From positions 124,001-188,000 of the forward strand of contig NZ_SLXQ01000008.1 in assembly GCF_004340875.1 (NCBI RefSeq): a stretch of 64,000 nt of DNA, written 5' to 3'. The position numbers and the translations under genes are program-made. The number at the start of each line of letters is the position of its first letter. The stretch's first letter is position 1. Below, in pieces: positions 51,471-58,495 of the stretch. The notes under the pieces are model-generated. The model saw only the letters and a program-made list of their open reading frames with translations. It was not told the DNA's origin and did not search any database. This DNA comes from Tamaricihabitans halophyticus (lineage in GTDB: Bacteria; Actinomycetota; Actinomycetes; Mycobacteriales; Pseudonocardiaceae).

Positions 51471-52503
51471 CACGGCGCCGGCCGGAATCGACAGCGCGGC
51501 CGTGAACGCCTGGTTGGCCGAGCACGTCCCAGGTTTGCGAGCGCCGGTGACATTCGAGCTGATCGCGGGTGGACGGTCCAATCTCACCTATCGGGTGACC
51601 GACGCCGACGGTGTGGCGCGTGCCCTGCGGCGCCCACCCACCGGCGGAGTGCTTGCCACGGCACACGATATGAGCAGGGAATGGCGGTTCATCAGCGCGG
51701 TATCCGGCACCGACGTGCCCGTGCCCGAGCCACTCGCGTACTGCGCGGACAGCACGGTCACCGGGGCGGAGTTCTACGTCATGGGCTACGTCGCCGGGCT
51801 GGTGCTCGCTGATCGGGATGCGGCCGGTGAACTCGACGAGTTGGCGCGCAGGCGCGCGGCGGAACAGACGATCGACGTCCTCGCCGCATTGCACCAGATC
51901 GAGCCGCGTGCGGTTGGTCTCGCCGGTACGGCGAAGCAGGATGGCTATCTGGCCAGGCAGCTGCGTCGCTGGCAGCGGCAGGTGCACCAATCCGGTGCTC
52001 CCGACCTCGCCTTGCTCGACGAGGTGCACGACGCACTGGTCGCGCATATTCCGGAGCAGCGGGACGGGATCGTGCACGGAGACTACCGGCCCGGCAATAT
52101 CGCGTACGGCCCCGATGGGCACGTCCTCGCCGTCTTCGATTGGGAGCTCGCTACCCTCGGCGATTCGCTGGCCGACCTCGGCTGGCTGCTGTCCACATGG
52201 GAGCAGGAAGGCGATGTGGTGCCGCCGGCGACGCCCGGGCCCACCGCGGCGCCGGGGTTTCCTGGCCGAACCGAGGTTGCCGAACGGTACGCGCGGCTGA
52301 CCGCGACGGAGGTGTCCGACCTGCCGTACTACGTGGCCTTCGCCCGGTGGCGTTCAGCGTGCATCGGCGCCGGCGTGTACGCGCGCTATCGCGCCGGCGT
52401 GATGGGCGACGATGGCTATCTCGCGCAGGCAAGGGAACAGAGCGTGCGTAGTCAGGGCGAAGCGGCGCGGGACGCGGTGCGGGAGCTGGGTCTACTGAGG
52501 TGA
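51460..52503 (+). CDS. APH-fold kinase, LvaA / ACAD10-11 kinase-domain-like
   Basis: 347-aa aminoglycoside-phosphotransferase-fold protein. LIAGGRSNLTYRVTDADG near the start forms the nucleotide loop; the Brenner motif is HGDYRPGNI near residue 207 and the metal-binding DWELATLGDSLADLGW follows near 228. Drug resistance is unlikely: this subgroup sits beside acyl-CoA dehydrogenases, as in bacterial LvaA and the kinase domain of human ACAD10/11, where it phosphorylates the 4-hydroxyl of a hydroxyacyl-CoA. Here it overlaps fadD by 11 bp and precedes an ACAD11-type dehydrogenase by 20 bp. Function is inferred from family and context. Confidence 0.88.
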   Translation: MSDDTAPAGIDSAAVNAWLAEHVPGLRAPVTFELIAGGRSNLTYRVTDADGVARALRRPPTGGVLATAHDMSREWRFISAVSGTDVPVPEPLAYCADSTVTGAEFYVMGYVAGLVLADRDAAGELDELARRRAAEQTIDVLAALHQIEPRAVGLAGTAKQDGYLARQLRRWQRQVHQSGAPDLALLDEVHDALVAHIPEQRDGIVHGDYRPGNIAYGPDGHVLAVFDWELATLGDSLADLGWLLSTWEQEGDVVPPATPGPTAAPGFPGRTEVAERYARLTATEVSDLPYYVAFARWRSACIGAGVYARYRAGVMGDDGYLAQAREQSVRSQGEAARDAVRELGLLR

Positions 52504-52523
52504 CGTGACTGTGGAGGTGCCCG

Positions 52524-53810
52524 ATGGCATGGGATTTCTCGACCGAACCGGAGTTCGAGGAGAAGTTGGCGTGGATGCGCGAGTTCGTGCGAACCGAGAT
52601 CATCCCGCTGGAGACCGTCGAACTGGGACCCGAGGCCTTCGCGGAGGCGACCAGGCCGCTGTCCGAGGAGGTTAAGCGCCAGGGTTTGTGGGCGGCGCAT
52701 CTCCCACCGGAACTCGGCGGTGGCGGGTTCGGCCAGGTCAAACTGGGCCTGATGCACGAGATTCTTGGCCAGTGTGGCTACGCGCCAGCGATCTTCGGGA
52801 ACAACGCGCCGGATTCCGGTAATGCCGAGCTACTTGCGGTCGGCGGCGACGAGGAGCAGCGCGCGAAGTGGATGCGGCCCTTGCTGGACGGCGATCTGCG
52901 CAGCGCTTTCTCCATGACCGAACCGGGAGCCGGCGCCGACCCGACACTGCTGACGACGCGCGCCGTGCGCGATGGTGATCAGTGGGTGATCAACGGGCAC
53001 AAATGGTTCACCTCCAACGCTTCGGTTGCTGATTTCCTGATTGTCATGGCGGTCACCGATCCGGATGCCGAACCACACCGGCGCGCTTCGATGATCATCG
53101 TGCCGACGGACACGCCGGGCGTGCGGATACTGCGGGACGTCCCGACGATGGCCGAACCGCACCGGCGAGCCGGCCTGCCGGGCGGCCATGCGGAGGTTCG
53201 CTACGACGACGTTCGGGTGCCCGCGGAGTATCTTGTCGGTGGTGCGGGCGAAGGCTTCGCACTGGCCCAGAAACGCCTTGGCCCTGGCCGGATTCACCAC
53301 TGCATGCGCTGGCTGGGACAGTCCAAACGCGCCTTCGATATGCTCTGCGAGCGAGCGGTGAGCCGGTACACGCATGGATCGGTACTGGCGGACAAGCAGC
53401 TCGTGCAGGACTGGGTGGCAAGCTCGGCGGCCGAGATGCACGCCGCGCGGCTGATGACGTTGCACGCGGCGTGGAAAATGGATACCGAAGGGGTCGCCGC
53501 GGCTCGTACGGATATCGCGATGATCAAGTTCTGGGGCGCTTCGGTGCTGTACAACGTGATCGACCGAGCGATCCAGGCGCATGGCTCACTTGGCTTCACC
53601 ACCGACCTACCGTTGGAGTCGATGTACCGCAACGCGCGTGCGGCGCGGATCTATGACGGGCCAGACGAAGTGCACAAGGTCAGCGTTGCCCGGCGGATCC
53701 TGCGCGGCTACCAGCCGAGGGAGGTCCCCACCGAGCATGTGCCAACCAGAACGGCGGCCGCGCGCGAGAAATTCGCGGAGCTGCTCGATGGCGCGGCGAC
53801 AAACTCCTAG
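52524..53810 (+). CDS. Acyl-CoA dehydrogenase, ACAD11/LvaC-like
   Basis: 428-aa acyl-CoA-dehydrogenase-fold protein. LPPELGGGGFGQVKLGLMHE, FSMTEPGAGADPTLLTTRAV, GHKWFTSNASVADFLIVM and, near the end, AARIYDGPDEVHKVSVARRI. The catalytic Glu of ordinary enzymes is Asp in IYDGPDE, as in ACAD10/11-type proteins. With the APH kinase just upstream it may remove phosphate from a 4-phosphoacyl-CoA rather than carry out plain dehydrogenation. ATG 52524 follows GGAGGTG. Last gene of the operon; an imperfect hairpin (about 53818-53844) follows. Confidence 0.9.
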   Translation: MAWDFSTEPEFEEKLAWMREFVRTEIIPLETVELGPEAFAEATRPLSEEVKRQGLWAAHLPPELGGGGFGQVKLGLMHEILGQCGYAPAIFGNNAPDSGNAELLAVGGDEEQRAKWMRPLLDGDLRSAFSMTEPGAGADPTLLTTRAVRDGDQWVINGHKWFTSNASVADFLIVMAVTDPDAEPHRRASMIIVPTDTPGVRILRDVPTMAEPHRRAGLPGGHAEVRYDDVRVPAEYLVGGAGEGFALAQKRLGPGRIHHCMRWLGQSKRAFDMLCERAVSRYTHGSVLADKQLVQDWVASSAAEMHAARLMTLHAAWKMDTEGVAAARTDIAMIKFWGASVLYNVIDRAIQAHGSLGFTTDLPLESMYRNARAARIYDGPDEVHKVSVARRILRGYQPREVPTEHVPTRTAAAREKFAELLDGAATNS

Positions 53811-54108
53811 CCTCCCGAACCGCGATCTTCAGGGGATCGTGCGGTCGCTGTCAGTCGCTCCGCGTATCCAGCCTTAGCCGGCAGCCGAATGAGTTGACGG
53901 TGTGCGCGGCCGCTAACGCCGTGAAACTGCCTCGGCACCAGCAAGTCGGTCGACATGCGCGATGTCATCATGCGTGGCGAACTGGGCCGAGGCATGCAAC
54001 TGCCGTCTACTGTGCAGCTGGTCGAGCGATACGATTCAGTACGTTGCTCGAGGCAGGGGTTGAGCAACGTCAGCGATCCGTACGCTAGGGCCACACCAAG
54101 GAGGACTC
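53811..54108. other. Non-coding stretch with degraded regulator
   Basis: 298 bp between the dehydrogenase operon and the TPR gene. The first part has an imperfect hairpin (about 53818-53844) that could end transcription; the second holds the GntR remnant at 53922-54088. Confidence 0.5.
53922..54088 (+). pseudogene. Frameshifted remnant of a GntR-family DNA-binding domain
   Basis: Reading through two frames gives a GntR-like order: VKLPRHQQVGRH, then (one frame over) MRDVIMRGELGRGMQLPST and VQLVERYDSVR, then, back in the first frame, TLLEAGVEQRQRSVR. Normal GntR domains read roughly Y-x-Q-I-A... I-x-x-G-E-L-x-x-G-x-x-LPS, then ALLEAEGLV. Two frameshifts and missing residues between the recognition helix and LLE mark it as decayed. 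No ligand domain follows. Confidence 0.5.
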
Positions 54109-54618
54109 ATGACCATCGATACCGACCTGGAAGCTGAACTTGCCAGAATCTTTAGCGCCAGGGATCGGGAGGACATGGCACCGACGATTGAAGCTCTTCA
54201 TGGGATCCTTGAACAACATCCGGATAACGCTCGTGTCCTTTATGATGTTGGCGGAGCATACGACACTGCTGGCCAAGAAGAAGTCGCCGCAGGCTACTAC
54301 GAACGAGCCATTGAGGCCGGTCTGGACGGGAGGTGGCTTCGGCAGTGCTTGCTGCAATACGGAAGCACTCTCCGTAATCTCGACCGTATCGGTGACAGTC
54401 TGGCTGTCTTCGACTGCGGATTGAAGCAGTTTCCGGAATCCGAGTCACTCGGAATATTCCGGGCACTGACGCTCCACGCCGCAGGCCGATCGCATGCTGC
54501 ACTTGGATCGGTCCTCAATCTCATAGCCGATCGATTCCGCACCGACGAAGTGTTGCGGTACGAGGCTGCGATCCGTGGCAATGGGTCGTATTTGGAGTCG
54601 CTCGACGCCAACGTTTAG
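54109..54618 (+). CDS. TPR-like helical-repeat protein of lower GC content
   Basis: 169 aa. Repeats of a tetratricopeptide kind: ALHGILEQHPDNARVLYDVG, AYDTAGQEEVAAGYYERAIE, GSTLRNLDRIGDSLAVFDCG, ALTLHAAGRSHAAL. This resembles small stand-alone TPR proteins of Gram-positive bacteria with no known biochemical role. ATG 54109 follows AAGGAGGA. Counted lines inside the gene have about 52-57% G+C, well below the surrounding genes, and codon use is less GC-biased, which suggests transfer from elsewhere. The GntR remnant directly upstream may have arrived with it. Confidence 0.8.
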   Translation: MTIDTDLEAELARIFSARDREDMAPTIEALHGILEQHPDNARVLYDVGGAYDTAGQEEVAAGYYERAIEAGLDGRWLRQCLLQYGSTLRNLDRIGDSLAVFDCGLKQFPESESLGIFRALTLHAAGRSHAALGSVLNLIADRFRTDEVLRYEAAIRGNGSYLESLDANV

Positions 54619-54831
54619 TGGGTGAGGTCGGTTCGGCTCACCCATACAGTGAAGACGGTGTTAGCGTGTTCGTCGAGCCAGATGTGGGCAGCGGTCGGCT
54701 GCCTATGTCGGCACCGCACGTTGTCGCCCTGCCGAGGCTAGCGCGGTCTACCAGCACAGTCCGATTGGTGACATACCCGTGGTCGGGGAGTGTCAGGAAC
54801 AGCGGACAGTCCCGGTTTAGGGCAACTGCGG
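54619..54831. other. Spacer after the TPR gene
   Basis: 213 bp between convergent genes. Open frames exist on both strands but show no recognisable protein or codon bias; I see nothing supportable. Confidence 0.5.
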
Positions 54832-55461
54832 TTATTGGACGTTGCGGGTGTAGCCGACCAGGCGCAGCGCGATATCGGCATAGCGGTCGGCGAGCTGGTC
54901 CGCGGTAATCTCGCCTGCAGGGTCGTACCAATCCGCGATCGCATTGCAGGCCGCTTCCAGCGACCGCCGCGAATCATCCGGATGCTCGCAGTCGAATACG
55001 CCCTGCCTGATTCCATCGGCGATGACATCCCGAAACAGATCAGTGGCCGCCCGGCGTAGCTCAACCAACCGGTTGGCTTGCGCCGGTTCCAGATTGAGGA
55101 TCTCGCGGGTGGCGATGATGCTCTCCAGCCGTCGACGTACCCGGTAGTCCACGGTGGCCTGGACGAGCACCCGCAGCCGATCCTGGGGAGTGTCGGCTGC
55201 CTCCCGCAGTGCGGCATCGCAAGTTTCGAAGTAATCCTGCACGCTGTCCTCGAGGAGCGCGGCGAACAGTTCCTGCTTGCTCGCGTACCAGTAATACAGC
55301 GCGGACAGGCTCAGCCCAGCACGTTTGGCGATATCCCTGATCGACGCGCCGTGATAGCCGCGTTCGGCGAAAACCTCCCGCGCTGCCTCGCGAAGCGCCG
55401 CACCGCCTGCGCCGCGCTGAATGGGTGCGAGCGATCCAGCCTTCTCGAACGCGGTTGCCAC
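54832..55461 (-). CDS. TetR-family regulator, probable repressor of eutH
   Basis: 209 aa. Helix-turn-helix about residues 25-70 (AREVFAERGYHGASIRDIAK; AGLSLSALYYWYASKQELF), followed by a TetR_C-type ligand domain. GTG start at 55461 without a strong ribosome-binding site. It follows the eutH permease gene on the same strand after 47 bp, so both are probably one transcript, and the palindrome at the eutH promoter is a natural autoregulatory site. Confidence 0.88.
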   Translation of the reverse strand: MATAFEKAGSLAPIQRGAGGAALREAAREVFAERGYHGASIRDIAKRAGLSLSALYYWYASKQELFAALLEDSVQDYFETCDAALREAADTPQDRLRVLVQATVDYRVRRRLESIIATREILNLEPAQANRLVELRRAATDLFRDVIADGIRQGVFDCEHPDDSRRSLEAACNAIADWYDPAGEITADQLADRYADIALRLVGYTRNVQ

Positions 55462-55508
55462 CAGGACAGCATACGTCCGCGTCGATCGCGCCGCAGACTG
55501 GACGCGGG

Positions 55509-56744
55509 TCAGACGCGTATGTACTCATCTTCGGCGATCACCCAGGAGGCTCTGTCCTGGGCTTCCAGGCGGCGCGCCGTGGGTACGGCAATCCAGCTGG
55601 CCAGTGCGATACCGAGGATGCCCGCGGTGAGTTTGCCGAGCAACAACGCCAGGATCATGTTCGGCTGGAAGTTCGCGGTAAAGGCCAGATGGTCGCCAAG
55701 CAGGAATGCGGAACACACCGCGAAGGCGATGCAGCGCACCTTGTCCTTCGGTGGAATGTTCTTCACCAGATGGAACAGGGCCAGCACATTGGCGGCCGCG
55801 GCGAGAATCCCCGCCGAGCCCGCCGGGCTGATGCCGACCAGCCCGCCGATCTTGCTCAACGGTTTGGCCAGGTAGGTTCTGATCGCATAGACCATCGGGA
55901 ACGCGCCGGCGAGCATAATCCCTATGTAGCCCGCGATCTCGAGCGCACGGAACTGGTCATCCGCGTCGGCGATAATCGGATCGAACCCCCACGCGCCGAA
56001 TACTTTCGTGAACACGCCAGTAAAGTATTCTACAATGGACAAAGCAAGGACGATTTTGAGCACGGCGTCAAGTACCTTGCCCAGCCAGATGAACGCGGTG
56101 ACCATCAGCTTGGGCACGAACCGCAGGCCAAGCGCGATGAGGACTACCACGATCGTCAACGGGACCAGGTTCAGCAGGATTGTCGACCATGGCAACGAGA
56201 ATCGATAGCTGGCCGCCGCATCGGTGGACACCTCGGCGCGCAGCGCGGTCTGGTTCGCCGCGAGGATCGCGGTGGTGACGAAGACGCCGATCGGAATGGT
56301 CAGTACACCGGACATCACGCCGAGCGCCATGTACTTGTGGTCTCGCGCCTGCAACATGGCAAGGCCGACCGGGATGCTGAAGACGATCGTGGCGCCGGCC
56401 ATGTATCCGGTTACCGCCGCCATCAACCAGTTTCCCGGGTCCGCGGCCACGGATTCGGCCAGCTGGTAGCCGCCCATATCGACCGCGATAAAGGTGGTCG
56501 CGGCCATCGCAGGGTCGGCGCCGAGCAGGTTGAAGAGTGGGCCGATCGCCCATTCGGTGAACTGCGACAGGTATGGAATAGACGCCATGATTCCGGCGAC
56601 CGGAAGGAAGATCGGCCCGATCGAATGGAGGCCCTCGGTGAACTCCTTGCCGATCCCCTTACCGCTGTCCCGGATCGCGGCGATCGCGCCGACCAGCACG
56701 AAGACCATGATGATGCCAATAACCACGTTGCCGACGACGGCCAT
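55509..56744 (-). CDS. eutH: EutH-family permease (ethanolamine permease type)
   Basis: 411-aa membrane protein with about ten helices. Order and motifs follow EutH: FIAVDMGGYQLAESVA, ATIVFSIPVGLAML, YMALGVMSGVLTIPIGVF, ALGLRFVPKLMVTAFIWLGK, AIRTYLAKPLSKIGGLVG and AFLLGDHLAFTANFQPNM. EutH lets ethanolamine enter the cell when it is scarce or at low pH. ATG 56744 with GAGGAGG upstream is preferred over earlier codons. No ethanolamine ammonia-lyase (eutBC) or other eut gene is near, so a different amine or nucleoside-like solute is possible. It is followed by a TetR gene. Confidence 0.85.
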   Translation of the reverse strand: MAVVGNVVIGIIMVFVLVGAIAAIRDSGKGIGKEFTEGLHSIGPIFLPVAGIMASIPYLSQFTEWAIGPLFNLLGADPAMAATTFIAVDMGGYQLAESVAADPGNWLMAAVTGYMAGATIVFSIPVGLAMLQARDHKYMALGVMSGVLTIPIGVFVTTAILAANQTALRAEVSTDAAASYRFSLPWSTILLNLVPLTIVVVLIALGLRFVPKLMVTAFIWLGKVLDAVLKIVLALSIVEYFTGVFTKVFGAWGFDPIIADADDQFRALEIAGYIGIMLAGAFPMVYAIRTYLAKPLSKIGGLVGISPAGSAGILAAAANVLALFHLVKNIPPKDKVRCIAFAVCSAFLLGDHLAFTANFQPNMILALLLGKLTAGILGIALASWIAVPTARRLEAQDRASWVIAEDEYIRV

Positions 56745-56850
56745 CGCAGCCTCCTCGCCTTCTCGCCGCGGGTGATGCTCCGGTTGCCGGGCTCTGGTGC
56801 GCCAACGGCGTTGTGCGGATCGCGTCCGCACGAGCTTCGCGACTGCAGCG

Positions 56851-56884
56851 ATGGTAGAGGGCCGATCGCAAACGGTCTAGACCG
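56851..56884 (-). promoter_or_regulatory. eutH promoter with overlapping palindromic operator
   Basis: On the minus strand TAGACC (plus 56874-56879), a 17-bp spacer and TACCAT (plus 56851-56856) make a plausible promoter. The perfect 12-bp palindrome CGGTCTAGACCG (56873-56884) covers its -35, where a TetR repressor would block polymerase. Confidence 0.55.
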
Positions 56885-56933
56885 AAAAATTCGTGGCGAG
56901 ATGGTGTGGCTGGGAAGCGGTGCCGTAGAGACG

Positions 56934-56965
56934 ACTACGGGCCCACCGATCGGCGGGCCCGTAGT
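56934..56965 (-). terminator. Strong hairpin after the secreted CHAP-like gene
   Basis: ACTACGGGCCC (56934-56944) pairs with GGGCCCGTAGT (56955-56965), an 11-bp perfect stem with a 10-base loop, 14 bp after the stop of the gene at 56979. There is no clear U-tract, as is common in actinobacteria. It would separate that gene from eutH. Confidence 0.8.
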
Positions 56966-56978
56966 CGCGAGCTGACGT

Positions 56979-57488
56979 TCAGCTACCTGGAACTTTCCCT
57001 TCGCTCCAGCCGAGGTAGTTGCTGAAATAGGACAGATCGTCGCCATGTCCGATCGCGCCGTTGACGCTGGTGGAGTAGAAGCCACCCTCGCCGTCGGCAA
57101 TGCCGACGTGGCCGTACTGGCTGGTGTTCCAGAAGACGAACGCGCCACGTGGTGGGTTCGTGTCGCCCTCGTGCGCGTTGCCGGAGTCCTTCTCGTTCTG
57201 CCAGTGCGCGATGGCCGACGGCCAGATCCCGGTGGTGCCCCAGGCGTTCTCCACGGCCTTTTCGCAGAGTCCCTCGTAGGAGGTATCGCCGTCCTTGCTT
57301 TCGAACCATTCAATGGCACCGTCGATGGTGCCGTCCGCGGCGTCCGCGATGCGAACCTGCTCGGTGCCCGCGGCGGGTGCCGGTTCGGCGATGGCCGTTG
57401 TGGACAGCGCGAGTGGGGCCATAGCGAGTACCGAGGCGATCCCGGTCGCCGCCACGGCGCGGGCCATTTTGCTTCGTGATAGCTGCAC
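56979..57488 (-). CDS. Secreted CHAP/NlpC-P60-like small protein
   Basis: 169 aa. A signal peptide of about 34 residues with basic start, hydrophobic core (IASVLAMAPLALSTTAIA) and AEPAPA after the likely cut. The mature part resembles a papain-like CHAP/NlpC fold: candidate nucleophile in YEGLCEKAVENAWG and candidate histidine in SQYGHVGIADGEG, with PPRGAFVFW between, as in amidase domains that cut peptidoglycan peptides. GTG 57488 follows GGAGGG. Single gene closed by a strong hairpin. A symmetric TGGAAA-N5-TTTCCA lies just upstream of the ribosome-binding site. Confidence 0.8.
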   Translation of the reverse strand: MQLSRSKMARAVAATGIASVLAMAPLALSTTAIAEPAPAAGTEQVRIADAADGTIDGAIEWFESKDGDTSYEGLCEKAVENAWGTTGIWPSAIAHWQNEKDSGNAHEGDTNPPRGAFVFWNTSQYGHVGIADGEGGFYSTSVNGAIGHGDDLSYFSNYLGWSEGKVPGS

Positions 57489-57500
57489 AGTGCCCTCCAG

Positions 57501-57517
57501 TGGAAACTAATTTTCCA
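57501..57517 (-). promoter_or_regulatory. Inverted repeat TGGAAA-N5-TTTCCA before the CHAP-like gene
   Basis: Perfect 6-bp arms, ending 13 bp before the GTG start and next to its GGAGGG ribosome-binding site. It could be an operator or an RNA hairpin that affects initiation. Confidence 0.45.
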
Positions 57518-57658
57518 ACTTGCAGAGGTTAACGTTGCATACTGTCTCGTGTGGTGGCTAGCCCATTGCGCTGAAAGGAGTAGCGCGTCGAAGGGCGGTT
57601 CATGCATTCGCTTGAGCGGTTGTGGCTGTCCTTGCGCACATTTCGCCGGGCTGGGGCT

Positions 57659-58420
57659 TCACGCCGATTCGGCCGCGAGTCCACGCAGGATGTACCCCAG
57701 TCCCTGATCGAAGGTCGTTTCCCAGGATCCGGATAGCGGCGGGTCGATGGCCAGGGCGGGATAGGCATCCGGTGCGGACGCGATGCGCGCCCGCACCGCC
57801 GCGCGCGCGGTCTCGGCATCGTGCAACTGCCAGGCGGCTTCCATCATCGTGCTCCCGATCACGAAGTTCGCCAGGCAGTACGCCGCGCTCTGCAGCTGGG
57901 TCGCTGGGATGCCGGCGCGGGCGAGTGCGCGGTACAGCGACTCTTGCCGAGTGAGCACATTCGGGCCGAGTAGCGGGCGGCCGAGGATGGCCGCCGACCA
58001 CGGATGCCCGAGCAGCGCCGCCCGCCAGCGCTGGAGTAGCGCACGAATTCGTGCCCAGTCGGCGGCGTGGTCGCCACCCCCATCGCCCCCGTCGTGCTGA
58101 TCGGCTGGGCACGCCGGGTGCTCGAGATCCTGTTCGGCCAGGTCGACCTCACCGAACACCGCGTCCAGGGCGAGGTCAAGCACGTCGTCCTTGGTTCGCA
58201 CATGCCAGTACAGCGTCGTGGTGCCCGCGTCCAGATGGTCAGCGAGCCGACGCATCGTCAGTTTGCCGACGCCGTGCTCGTCCAGTAGCTCGATGGCCGC
58301 TTGGACGATCCGGTCTCGGGTCAGTGGTGGGTTTTCCCGCGAGGTTGCCGGTTGGTCGCGCAGCCAGATCTGTCCGGCGACACCCTTTGCCCTGCTGGCA
58401 TCCGAATCACGTGCGGTCAC
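57659..58420 (-). CDS. TetR-family repressor of the adjacent MFS pump
   Basis: 253 aa. Helix-turn-helix about residues 35-80 (IVQAAIELLDEHGVGKLTMR; ADHLDAGTTTLYWHVRTKDD) and a TetR_C (tetracycline-repressor class) ligand domain with WRAALLGHPWSAAIL. A Gly/Asp-rich insert lies near residue 120. GTG 58420 is 10 bases after a good -10 (TACTAT, plus 58431-58436) and may be near-leaderless; ATG 58447 is an alternative. Divergent from the MFS gene across a palindromic operator, the standard arrangement for drug-efflux control. Confidence 0.9.
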   Translation of the reverse strand: MTARDSDASRAKGVAGQIWLRDQPATSRENPPLTRDRIVQAAIELLDEHGVGKLTMRRLADHLDAGTTTLYWHVRTKDDVLDLALDAVFGEVDLAEQDLEHPACPADQHDGGDGGGDHAADWARIRALLQRWRAALLGHPWSAAILGRPLLGPNVLTRQESLYRALARAGIPATQLQSAAYCLANFVIGSTMMEAAWQLHDAETARAAVRARIASAPDAYPALAIDPPLSGSWETTFDQGLGYILRGLAAESA

Positions 58421-58452
58421 GGCGACCACTATAGTACGGTGGTCCATCTCTA

Positions 58453-58463
58453 GAACATTGTTC
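58453..58463. promoter_or_regulatory. Operator GAACA-t-TGTTC between TetR and MFS genes
   Basis: Perfect 5-bp arms around one base, inside TAGAACATTGTTCGA; outer TCTAG (58449-58453) and CTAGA (58470-58474) add symmetry. TAGAACA...TGTTCTA-type sites are common between tetracycline-repressor-class regulators and their MFS pumps. Confidence 0.7.
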
Positions 58464-58495
58464 GAGTAACTAGATCGTGGGTCGAGAGGTGTGCC

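Noticed and set aside
49938-51587. Long minus-strand open frame opposite the third fadD
   Set aside because: No recognisable domain; it is the antisense shadow of a well-supported ligase gene.
51460-52503. Aminoglycoside resistance phosphotransferase
   Set aside because: The kinase fold matches, but the operon with a ligase and an ACAD11-type dehydrogenase indicates acyl-CoA metabolism.
54618-54931. Open frames on both strands after the TPR gene
   Set aside because: No family features, no codon bias and no ribosome-binding site.
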